Shown: piece after piece, positions 57,169 through 64,000 of the stretch
Layout: the number at the start of each line of letters is the position of its first letter
How positions within the stretch are numbered: position 1 is the first letter of the stretch
Source: Lachnospiraceae bacterium KM106-2
GTDB lineage: Bacteria; Bacillota; Clostridia; Lachnospirales; Lachnospiraceae
NCBI GenBank assembly: GCA_009731425.1
Contig: AP018794.1
Span: 3,778,501 to 3,842,500 of the forward strand
Reading direction: 5' to 3'
Length of the DNA: 64,000 bases
Translations under genes and position numbers: made by a program
Notes under the pieces: model-generated
Database searches by the model: none
Told to the model about the DNA's origin: nothing
Seen by the model: the letters and a program-made list of their open reading frames with translations, nothing else

Positions 57169-57867
57169 ATGCGAATGTTAAAGTTCGTGCAAAAAGGCAA
57201 GATGAGAGAATCTTTATTGACGGCCATGTTATTGGCGTTGGTAGGTGGATTTTTAGATATTTATACGTATTTAGCGAGAGGACGTGTATTTGCCAATACT
57301 CAGACAGGCAATCTTGTTCTTCTCGGTTACAATTTAGCAAAGGGGAATGCAAATAAAGTTATTTATTATCTGCTTCCCCTTTTCTTTTTTTCGGTTGGCG
57401 TTGTACTTACCAAAGTGGTCGAACATCGTTTTCATGAAAGTAAGGTATTTAACTGGATCCATGCATCCATCGGGATTGAGCTTGGAGTATTGCTGATCGT
57501 AGCTTTTATCCCTGCAGGTCCTTATAATGTGGTTGCTAATATTCTAGTTTCATTTGCCTGTGGTCTTCAGGCGCAGACGTTCCGAAAAGTGAATGGAAAT
57601 GCTTATTCGACTACGATGTTTACGGGAAATCTGAAAAATGCAGCAGAACGATTGACCCATTATTTTCTTAATCATGATGAAGAGGCATTAGAAAATGGCT
57701 TGGTTTATTGTGCTGTCATTATTATGTTTATCTTAGGAGCTACTCTTGGGGATTGGATCATTTCAATTTTAGGAGAAAGAGCTGTTCTTTTTGCTTGCCA
57801 GATTCTTGTGATCGTTTTCTATATTTTATATTTTGAGAGAGGAGAAAAAAGGATGAAAACCCCATGA
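57169..57867 (+). CDS. YoaK/DUF1275 family membrane protein
   Basis: A 232-residue protein with about six helices. The motifs GGFLDIYTYLARGRVFANTQTGNLVLLG near the start and VNGNAYSTTMFTGNLKNAAERL in the middle are diagnostic of the YoaK (DUF1275) family, whose function is unknown. AAAGGTGG favours the ATG at 57169. It stands alone. Confidence 0.88.
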   Translation: MRMLKFVQKGKMRESLLTAMLLALVGGFLDIYTYLARGRVFANTQTGNLVLLGYNLAKGNANKVIYYLLPLFFFSVGVVLTKVVEHRFHESKVFNWIHASIGIELGVLLIVAFIPAGPYNVVANILVSFACGLQAQTFRKVNGNAYSTTMFTGNLKNAAERLTHYFLNHDEEALENGLVYCAVIIMFILGATLGDWIISILGERAVLFACQILVIVFYILYFERGEKRMKTP

Positions 57868-57921
57868 AATGGGCGAAATTAGTGATATTTAGGAGAAGAA
57901 ACAAATTATTATAAGTTAATC

Positions 57922-57950
57922 TTGCTTATATAAAGATGACAAGATATAAT
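57922..57950 (+). promoter_or_regulatory. Promoter of the first chemoreceptor
   Basis: TTGCTT (57922-57927), a 17-base spacer and TATAAT (57945-57950). The block CTTGCTTATA ... GACAAGATATAAT is nearly the same before the second chemoreceptor. Confidence 0.7.
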
Positions 57951-57990
57951 TGGGACGGCGTGCAATTTTACAGATGGAAAGGAAGCATAA

Positions 57991-60036
57991 ATGAAAAAGA
58001 CACAAAAGAGGAATCATTATATTCAAGTAAGATCATTAAGGTTACATATGAGCATCATTTTTGGTATCTTAAGTATTATATGTACAAGTGCATTAGCATT
58101 CATACTTTATCAAAGAGCGATGACGATCACCGTTAATAATACGACGGAAATGTTGGTCACAAATGCAGAGCAGGCATCTACGATTATAGAAAAGACAATG
58201 GAGACAAACTATAATATGGGAAGAGGTCTGGCTACCAGCAGTGCGATTGCAGACTATGATAAAAATACAAAAGCAGCGAATGAATTACTAAAAGATAATT
58301 TAAATGCTTTTGATCACTATGATATTGGTGTAATCGATTTTGATGGAAATATGGTATCTGCGATAGATGGTACAAAACGTAATGTGGAAGAAGTAACAGA
58401 TGAAATTGAGGGTGTACAAGCAGGAAATGAAATTGTATCTGCTCCTTTTCAAGATGAAACATTACAAAAGCTTGTAACTTGTTTTATGATCCCAGTGAAA
58501 AACAATTCTGGAGAAGTAGTAAGAATCTTATATTATTTAAGAAATCCAGATGAAATGACAGAAGTAGCAAGTACAATTAAAGTATTGGATAGCGGAAGAT
58601 GCTTTATTGTAAATCAGTTAGGCGATATGATCGCAAATGAAGATACAACTTTAGTAGAAGAAGGTTTCAATGCGATCACAAAAGCAAAGAAAGATAGTTC
58701 TTATCAATCCCTTGCAGAAATGACAAAGAAAATGATAAAGGGTAAAAAAGGTACGGCTTCTTATACATATAAAGGAGAGCGCAGAACGGCAGCTTATGTT
58801 CCAATCTCGTCACTAGAGTGGGGCTTAGCGATCGAAGTTCCCTATAATGATTTCACAGCCTTGTTATCAAAACTTCGTGCTGATGCAATCATTATTACGA
58901 TCGTAGTATTTCTTATCAATATATTAGTTACGATATGGCTTTCTACTAGAATTGCAAATCGTATCCTTAAGTTAGCAAAAGTAGTTGGTGCAATTGCAGA
59001 AGGTGATTTTACAACAGAAATTGATGCCGACTTATTACAGGATCGAACAGAGATCGGGACGATTGCAATGAGTATTGTTCACATGGAACAATCACTTAGC
59101 GGAATCATTATGAGAATCAAACAGACAGCATCAGAGATCAATAATCATTCCACAAATCTTTCCGCATTCTCACAAGAGTTATCTGCGTCTACAAGTACGA
59201 TCAATATGACAATTGATGAGATGACAACTGGGAATGTAGAACAAGCAAATAAGTTATCGGATATTACAAATCAAATCAATGATTTTGAGATAACAGTACA
59301 AAATGTTGGTTCTTGTATTAATACAGTAGCAGAGAACACAACCGCGATCAGAAAACATGTAAATGCATCTACTGATATTACAGAAAAAATGAACGATAGT
59401 TCTAATCAATTTGCCGATAACTTTGTTGGATTTAGTAAATCAGTTTCGGACTTAGACAATGATATGACAACAGTTGCAGCAATCAATAGCATGATCAATG
59501 AAATTGCAAGTCAGACGAATCTTCTTGCTTTAAATGCAGCGATTGAAGCAGCAAGAGCCGGAGAAGCAGGTCAAGGGTTTGCAGTAGTTGCGGAAGAGAT
59601 TCGTAACTTAGCGGAACAAAGTAGAGAAAGTGCAGTTAAGATTGATAATATCGTAAATCAGTCCGCAACGCGTACGAAAGCGATCGTTGCCATGACAGAA
59701 GAGTTAAGTGAAGCTGTTGATACTCAGAAGAAGAGTATTAATACAGTAAATGAAGCTCTTGGAGATATTTTAGAAGCAACACGTCAGGTAGAGCCACAAC
59801 TTGATAAAACAGATGAAGCATTCCTTCAATTAATTACAAATAGTAATGCGATTTCTAAGAATATCGAAGATATTTCTGCAATTTCAGAAGAGACAGCAGC
59901 TTCTTCCGAAGAAATTAATGCCTCTACACAGGAATTAAATTCCGGAAGCGGTGATCTTGCAGAATCAGCTCAAACATTAGCTACGTTCAGCAATAGTATT
60001 GTTGAAGAATTAGATCAATTTACCTGTGAAAAATAG
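57991..60036 (+). CDS. Methyl-accepting chemotaxis protein, dCACHE type
   Basis: A 681-residue chemoreceptor. Transmembrane helix 1 lies near residues 15-40, a periplasmic-side dCACHE-like sensor at 45-285 ([37 protein letters not shown]), helix 2 near 295-318, HAMP to about 375, then the signalling domain with tip [20 protein letters not shown] near 505 and [20 protein letters not shown]. There is no C-terminal CheR pentapeptide. AAAGGAAGC precedes the ATG. It is followed by a close paralogue. The ligand is unknown; dCACHE domains often bind amino acids or related small molecules. Confidence 0.93.
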   Translation: MKKTQKRNHYIQVRSLRLHMSIIFGILSIICTSALAFILYQRAMTITVNNTTEMLVTNAEQASTIIEKTMETNYNMGRGLATSSAIADYDKNTKAANELLKDNLNAFDHYDIGVIDFDGNMVSAIDGTKRNVEEVTDEIEGVQAGNEIVSAPFQDETLQKLVTCFMIPVKNNSGEVVRILYYLRNPDEMTEVASTIKVLDSGRCFIVNQLGDMIANEDTTLVEEGFNAITKAKKDSSYQSLAEMTKKMIKGKKGTASYTYKGERRTAAYVPISSLEWGLAIEVPYNDFTALLSKLRADAIIITIVVFLINILVTIWLSTRIANRILKLAKVVGAIAEGDFTTEIDADLLQDRTEIGTIAMSIVHMEQSLSGIIMRIKQTASEINNHSTNLSAFSQELSASTSTINMTIDEMTTGNVEQANKLSDITNQINDFEITVQNVGSCINTVAENTTAIRKHVNASTDITEKMNDSSNQFADNFVGFSKSVSDLDNDMTTVAAINSMINEIASQTNLLALNAAIEAARAGEAGQGFAVVAEEIRNLAEQSRESAVKIDNIVNQSATRTKAIVAMTEELSEAVDTQKKSINTVNEALGDILEATRQVEPQLDKTDEAFLQLITNSNAISKNIEDISAISEETAASSEEINASTQELNSGSGDLAESAQTLATFSNSIVEELDQFTCEK

Positions 60037-60047
60037 AAAAATCATAA

Positions 60048-60088
60048 ACAGGTGCAGGAAATATAGTATTTCTTGCGTCTGTTTTTTT
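60048..60088 (+). terminator. Terminator between the two chemoreceptors
   Basis: Imperfect 15-bp stem around GGAAATA / TATTTC with outer ACAG/CTGT, followed by TTTTTTT. Confidence 0.8.
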
Positions 60089-60150
60089 CGTTAAGATCAA
60101 TGACAGGATAGTAAATTTGGAATTTTATATGAGTTTGTTAATAAATAAAC

Positions 60151-60179
60151 TTGCTTATACGAAATAGACAAGATATAAT
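60151..60179 (+). promoter_or_regulatory. Promoter of the second chemoreceptor
   Basis: TTGCTT (60151-60156), a 17-base spacer and TATAAT (60174-60179), conserved with the promoter at 57922. Confidence 0.7.
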
Positions 60180-60216
60180 AAAAATCGACAACGTTTTCAC
60201 TATCAGGAGGAAGATT

Positions 60217-62259
60217 ATGGAGAAAAAACCGAAGAAGAAATATTTTAAGCAGACTAAATCACTTAGATTACATATGAGTATTATTTTTGGTATTTTAAGT
60301 ATAGTTTGTACTAGTATCCTAGCTGTTGCATTATATATGAGAGCGATGAATATTACGGTAGAGAATACAACCGAGATGCTTGCTACAAATGCAAAGCAGG
60401 CAGCTACAATTATAGAGAAAACAATTGAAACAAATTATAATATGGGAAGATCAATAGCCACAAGTAAATTCCTTGTAGAGTATGAGAAGGATACAAAAGT
60501 AGCCAATGAACTTATGCAAGATAATATGAATTCTTTCGAACATTATGATATCGGTGTAATGGATCTAGAAGGAAATATGGTATCAGCAGTAGATGGTACA
60601 AAGCGTAAAGTTGATTCTATGGCGAATGCAGTGAAAAAGGTAGCAAAAGGACAAGAAGTAGTATCAGCGCCTTTTACAGATGAAACATTGCAAAAGTTAG
60701 TAACAGCTTATATGATCCCTGTAAGAAATGACAAGGGAGAAGTTGCAAGAATTTTATACTATTTAAGAAATCCAGATGAGATGACAGCTGTTGCAAAGAC
60801 AATCAAAGTATTAGAAAACGGAAACTGTTTTGTTGTAAATGGAAATGGTATGATGATAGCAAATCAGGATGAGGAGCTTGTTAGCAGTGGATTTAATGCT
60901 ATTACAAAAGCGGAAGAAGATAGTTCTTATAAAACGCTTGGAGAGATCGTTAAGAAGATGGTTGCAGGTGAGACTGGAACTGGCTCTTATACCTATAATG
61001 GTGAACGTAAAACAGTAGCTTATGCACCAGTTACCTTAACTGGATGGAGTCTTGGTATTAATGTACCATACGGTGATTTTAGTTCTTTATTATCAGAACT
61101 TCGCAGTAATGCAGTTATCATTACGATTCTAGTATTTTTAGTTAATATTTTAGTGACTGCATGGCTTTCTACACGAATTGCAAGTCGTATCCTTAAATTA
61201 GCAAAATCAGTAGGTGCAATTGCAGAAGGTGATTTCTCGACCGTGATCGATGAAGATGTATTATCAGATGATACAGAAGTTGGAACGATCGCTAAAAGTA
61301 TCGTTTATATGGAAGAGTCACTTAGTGGTATTATTACAAGCGTGAAGCAGACAGCATCTGAAATTAATAATCATTCTACAAATCTTTCTGCTTTTTCACA
61401 AGAGTTATCAGCATCAACAAGTACAATTAATATGACGATTGATGAGATGACAACAGGAAATGTAGAGCAGGCAAATAAATTGTCTGATATCTCAAATCAG
61501 ATCAATGAATTTGATACAACGGTTCAAAAAGTGGGAACTTGTATTCAGGCAGTTGCAGAAAATACAAATGCGATCAAAGAGCATGTAAATGCATCTACTG
61601 AAATCACGAAGAAGATGAATGATAGTACAAATCAATTCGCAGATAACTTTGCTGGATTCAGTAAGTCAGTATCTGAATTAGATAATGATATGACAACCGT
61701 TGCAGCTATTAATAGCATGATCAATGATATTGCAAGTCAGACGAATCTTCTTGCTCTAAATGCTTCAATTGAGGCAGCAAGAGCTGGCGAAGCAGGTCAT
61801 GGCTTTGCAGTAGTTGCAGAGGAGATCGGAAACTTAGCGGCACAAAGTAGAGAAAGTGCAGTTAAGATCGATAATATCGTAAATCAATCAGCAACACGTA
61901 CGAAATCGATTGTTGCGATGACAGAAGAATTAAATGAAGTAGTAAACGCACAGAAGAAAGATATCAATACTGTAAACAATGCATTGGGAGATATTTTAGA
62001 AGCAACACGCAAGGTAGAACCAGAACTTGATAAGACAGATGAAGCTTTCGGTGAATTGATGGCAAATAGTAATTCAATTGCTCATAATATTGAAGACATT
62101 TCTGCGATTTCGGAAGAGACTGCAGCATCATCAGAAGAGATCAATGCATCTACTCAGGAATTAAATTCAGGAAGCGGGGATCTTGCAGAATCTGCGCAGA
62201 CATTAGCTACATTTAGCAATAGTATTGTAGAAGAGTTAGATCAATTTACTTGTAAATAA
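60217..62259 (+). CDS. Methyl-accepting chemotaxis protein, tandem paralogue
   Basis: A 680-residue paralogue of the preceding receptor, colinear throughout. It is most alike in the signalling domain and divergent in the sensor domain ([20 protein letters not shown]), so ligands probably differ. In the signalling region NAAIEAA is [14 protein letters not shown] is GEAGHGF and the usually conserved EEIRNLAEQ reads [21 protein letters not shown] fixes the ATG at 60217. Its stop lies only three bases from the 3' end of the convergent tRNA gene, with no terminator between. Confidence 0.93.
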   Translation: MEKKPKKKYFKQTKSLRLHMSIIFGILSIVCTSILAVALYMRAMNITVENTTEMLATNAKQAATIIEKTIETNYNMGRSIATSKFLVEYEKDTKVANELMQDNMNSFEHYDIGVMDLEGNMVSAVDGTKRKVDSMANAVKKVAKGQEVVSAPFTDETLQKLVTAYMIPVRNDKGEVARILYYLRNPDEMTAVAKTIKVLENGNCFVVNGNGMMIANQDEELVSSGFNAITKAEEDSSYKTLGEIVKKMVAGETGTGSYTYNGERKTVAYAPVTLTGWSLGINVPYGDFSSLLSELRSNAVIITILVFLVNILVTAWLSTRIASRILKLAKSVGAIAEGDFSTVIDEDVLSDDTEVGTIAKSIVYMEESLSGIITSVKQTASEINNHSTNLSAFSQELSASTSTINMTIDEMTTGNVEQANKLSDISNQINEFDTTVQKVGTCIQAVAENTNAIKEHVNASTEITKKMNDSTNQFADNFAGFSKSVSELDNDMTTVAAINSMINDIASQTNLLALNASIEAARAGEAGHGFAVVAEEIGNLAAQSRESAVKIDNIVNQSATRTKSIVAMTEELNEVVNAQKKDINTVNNALGDILEATRKVEPELDKTDEAFGELMANSNSIAHNIEDISAISEETAASSEEINASTQELNSGSGDLAESAQTLATFSNSIVEELDQFTCK

Positions 62260-62262
62260 AAA

Positions 62263-62336
62263 TGGAGCCAATGGGGCTCGAACCCATGACCTCTCGCGTG
62301 TGAGGCGAACGCTCATCCCGGCTGAGCTATGACTCC
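62263..62336 (-). tRNA. tRNA-Val (anticodon CAC)
   Basis: On the minus strand the acceptor GGAGTCA pairs with TGGCTCC, the D stem is GCTC/GAGC, the anticodon stem is TTCGC/GCGAG with loop CTCACAC (anticodon CAC, reading GUG), and the T arm is ATGGGTTCGAGCCCCAT. The discriminator is A, and CCA is not encoded: T residues follow. Confidence 0.93.
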
Positions 62337-62344
62337 ATAAAAAT

Positions 62345-62372
62345 ATTATAACACCATATTTTGGAAAGTAAA
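62345..62372 (-). promoter_or_regulatory. Promoter of tRNA-Val
   Basis: On the minus strand TTTACT (62367-62372), a 16-base spacer and TATAAT (62345-62350), placing the start site a few bases before the mature tRNA. Confidence 0.7.
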
Positions 62373-62390
62373 TAGCCGATATGAAATTAA

Positions 62391-62427
62391 AGGCGTAAGA
62401 GACCAACCAAGGTCCTTACGTCTTTTT
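62391..62427 (+). terminator. Plus-strand terminator beyond the tRNA
   Basis: GCGTAAG and CTTACGT, with inner GACC/GGTC, form a stem followed by TTTTTT. It is the first plus-strand terminator after the second chemoreceptor gene, so chemoreceptor transcripts probably read antisense through the tRNA gene. Confidence 0.75.
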
Positions 62428-62536
62428 TATCCTTTTTGATTGGAAAATAGATGAAAAATATTTTGCTTTTTGGAGAGTAATGGTATAGAATAGGAAAGCA
62501 ACTCAAATTTACCAAAATGATAGAAGGAGATTTACA

Positions 62537-63433
62537 ATGTGGTTTTGGTTAGCATTAGCTGCTCTTTTATGTTGGAGCGGTTCTGATTTATTTAGTAAGA
62601 TCGGTTCAAGACCGAATGATAAGTATAGCCATCTTAAAATGGTAATGGCAGTAGGTATCGTAATGGGATTACATGCTTGCTATGAAATTTTTGTAGGTGG
62701 AGTTAGTATCACTATTTCTGATTTTGTGACTTATTTACCGGTATCCTTTTTATATATCTTGTCTATGACATTAGGATATGTAGGGTTACGATATATTGAG
62801 TTATCAATTTCTTCACCAATTTGTAATTCATCGGGTGCGTTAGCTTCCTTATTCTGCTTCTTATTCTTAGGACAGAGTTTAAATCAATATCAGACAGGAG
62901 CTGTAATTCTTGTAGGTATTGGTGTTGTTGGTCTTGGAATTGTAGAAATGAATGAAGATGATGGATTACGCGAGGCACGCCAGGAACATGCAAACATCAA
63001 GTATCAAAAAAGCTGGTTAGCTCTATTTCTTCCTGTGCTTTATTGTCTATTTGATGCGATGGGAACGGTAGCAGATAGTATCGTACTTGAAACATTAAAT
63101 GAAAATACGGCAAATGTTGCGTATGAACTTACCTTCCTTGTAGTTGGTATTTTAGCATTTCTCTATGTTGTGGTGATCAAGAGAGATCGTCTTACATTAC
63201 CTTCAGAAGGTCCTAAGTTTATTGGTGCGATGTTTGAGACAGCAGGTCAGTTTGCCTATATTTTCGCAATTAGCGCAAATGCAATTGCAGCAGCTCCTGT
63301 TATTTCCGCTTATTGTGCAATGTCAGTAGTATGGAGTCGAATTTTTTTAAAAGAAAAGTTATCTTTCAGACATTATTTGATGATCGCTACTTGTGTTGTA
63401 GGTATTGTAATCCTTGGTGCATTCGAGGGATAA
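62537..63433 (+). CDS. EamA/DMT family transporter
   Basis: A 298-residue membrane protein with ten predicted helices in two repeats of five: LALAALLCWSGSDLFSKIGS begins the first, and the second starts near residue 155 (WLALFLPVLYCLFDAMGTVAD). The paired EamA layout, with IELSISSPICNSSGALASL and APVISAYCAMSVVWSRIFLKEKL at the ends of each half, is clear. The substrate is unknown. AGAAGGAGA precedes the ATG. Confidence 0.88.
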   Translation: MWFWLALAALLCWSGSDLFSKIGSRPNDKYSHLKMVMAVGIVMGLHACYEIFVGGVSITISDFVTYLPVSFLYILSMTLGYVGLRYIELSISSPICNSSGALASLFCFLFLGQSLNQYQTGAVILVGIGVVGLGIVEMNEDDGLREARQEHANIKYQKSWLALFLPVLYCLFDAMGTVADSIVLETLNENTANVAYELTFLVVGILAFLYVVVIKRDRLTLPSEGPKFIGAMFETAGQFAYIFAISANAIAAAPVISAYCAMSVVWSRIFLKEKLSFRHYLMIATCVVGIVILGAFEG

Positions 63434-63462
63434 GTTGATTGAGATTTTTATAGAGATCAAAT

Positions 63463-63490
63463 AGATGATTTCTGTGGTGAGAAATCATCT
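63463..63490. other. Perfect 11-bp hairpin without T tract
   Basis: AGATGATTTCT (63463-63473) pairs with AGAAATCATCT (63480-63490) across GTGGTG. It lies between the EamA stop codon and its terminator. Confidence 0.5.
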
Positions 63491-63505
63491 AGGAGTGATA
63501 ATATG

Positions 63506-63548
63506 AAAAAAGACCGGATAAAGGAATTGGCTTTATCCGGTCTTTTTT
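63506..63548. terminator. Bidirectional terminator between EamA and BASS genes
   Basis: A-rich GACCGGATAAAG (63512-63523) pairs with CTTTATCCGGTC (63531-63542), flanked by A6 and T6, giving an 18-bp stem usable from both sides. Confidence 0.95.
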
Positions 63549-63549
63549 G

Positions 63550-63588
63550 TTTGTAGGAAAGTTGTCTGAACTCCCCTATAAATTAAAA
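63550..63588 (+). repeat. Post-terminator hairpin repeat C, copy 4
   Basis: Aligns gap-free to copy 2. TAGG pairs with CCTA, and inner AGTT pairs with AACT with a base changed in the loop. It begins one base after the T tract of the preceding terminator. Confidence 0.65.
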
Positions 63589-63607
63589 CTCTTTCTGATA
63601 GATAAAT

Positions 63608-64000
63608 TTAGGCAGCAACATCTTCGTTAGCTGAGTTAGCAGCCTTTGCATCACGACTGGCAAAGAAGCTGGCAAGGATAGTTCCGGAGATGGAATGCCA
63701 TACGCAAGATACAGCACTGATCAAAGCGGCTTGTGGGTAAGCGGCAAAGTGGAGGGAAGCAAGATTGGTTGCAAGACCTGCATTCTGCATTCCGACTTCA
63801 ATTGAAATCGTACGTTTCTTGGCAACTGGCATTTTCGTAAGTTTACCAGCAGTATATCCTAAGAGATAACCGATAGAGTTATGTAATAAGACAGCTAAGA
63901 AGATAACAGCTCCAGATGTGAAGAATTTAGAACCCTGAAATGCGATAACACCACCAACGACACAGGCAAGACCAGTAACAGAGACACCCGGCATCAAGGC
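63608..64000 (-). CDS. Bile acid:sodium symporter (BASS) family protein, N-terminus cut by window edge
   Basis: The C-terminal 130 or so residues of a polytopic transporter; the frame stays open to base 64000. The segment TISIEVGMQNAGLATNLASLHF is the conserved crossover motif of the BASS family, where sodium and substrate bind. Members carry bile acids, pantoate, keto acids or other organic anions. The C-terminus (SRDAKAANSANEDVAA) is hydrophilic. It uses the bidirectional terminator at 63506-63548. Confidence 0.88.
   Translation of the reverse strand, partial: ALMPGVSVTGLACVVGGVIAFQGSKFFTSGAVIFLAVLLHNSIGYLLGYTAGKLTKMPVAKKRTISIEVGMQNAGLATNLASLHFAAYPQAALISAVSCVWHSISGTILASFFASRDAKAANSANEDVAA

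Noticed and set aside
1..64000. Prophage, integrative element, IS or CRISPR array
   Set aside because: No integrase, transposase, phage structural genes, att-like pair at the tRNA or regularly spaced repeats were found.

Overview
The window is low-GC Firmicutes DNA. Strong purine-rich Shine-Dalgarno sites, some TTG and GTG starts, many intrinsic terminators with long T tracts, and the gene repertoire point to an anaerobic, probably gut-associated Lachnospiraceae-like Clostridium relative. That repertoire includes two peptide/nickel-type ABC importers, three MATE exporters, a beta-glucuronidase locus, a desulfoferrodoxin-type protein, cache-type chemoreceptors and a bile-acid/sodium symporter-family protein. 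The affiliation is inferred from gene content, not from a marker gene. I see no prophage, CRISPR array, rRNA or insertion sequence.

Layout. 1-3.8 kb: partial hisC (minus), a MATE exporter and a D-2-hydroxyacid dehydrogenase (minus). 3.9-14.4 kb: a structured leader, then a tightly packed co-directional run: Dpp/Opp-type importer (two permeases, two ATPases, lipoprotein), a MATE exporter, a P-II gene, a glycerol-dehydrogenase-like gene that has lost its metal ligands, a second P-II gene and an Amt ammonium channel. 14.5-21.2 kb: a CsoR/RcnR-type metal regulator, a CPBP protease and a second ABC importer. 21.6-27.1 kb: TetR, hypB, a 929-residue FAD/Fe-S oxidoreductase, hypA and a Trp-rich membrane protein, with no nickel enzyme in sight. 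27.3-34.9 kb: a small membrane protein with TetR-type operators, a MATE exporter, beta-glucuronidase plus transporter with a divergent AraC regulator, and an HD phosphohydrolase. 35-45 kb: O-antigen-ligase-like protein, a repeat-rich surface protein, a PD-(D/E)XK-like protein, a flavoprotein, an AraC/degenerate-SpoT fusion, an RsmH-like methyltransferase, a membrane-anchored acetyltransferase and a YjjG-like phosphatase. 45-57.9 kb: a MerR/metalloprotease pair, two DUF2087 genes, GNATs, a GNAT-aminoglycoside adenylyltransferase fusion, AraC/GyrI, a BceAB-like ABC pair, an HTH-desulfoferrodoxin fusion and a YoaK protein. 58-64 kb: two tandem paralogous chemoreceptors, tRNA-Val(CAC), an EamA transporter and a partial BASS transporter.

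The most striking points are these. (1) A P-II / pseudo-dehydrogenase / P-II / Amt module: nitrogen-sensing genes around a protein that keeps the NAD-binding loop but has Asn, Tyr and Tyr in place of the three catalytic metal ligands. (2) The two nickel-insertion chaperones hypB and hypA bracket an apparently strongly expressed FAD/Fe-S oxidoreductase and a membrane protein. (3) An AraC domain is fused to a SpoT-type HD domain lacking hydrolase residues. (4) Three two-domain genes carry a ribosome binding site and ATG exactly at the domain junction. (5) At least three families of small structured intergenic repeats recur, one of them repeatedly placed just after terminators.
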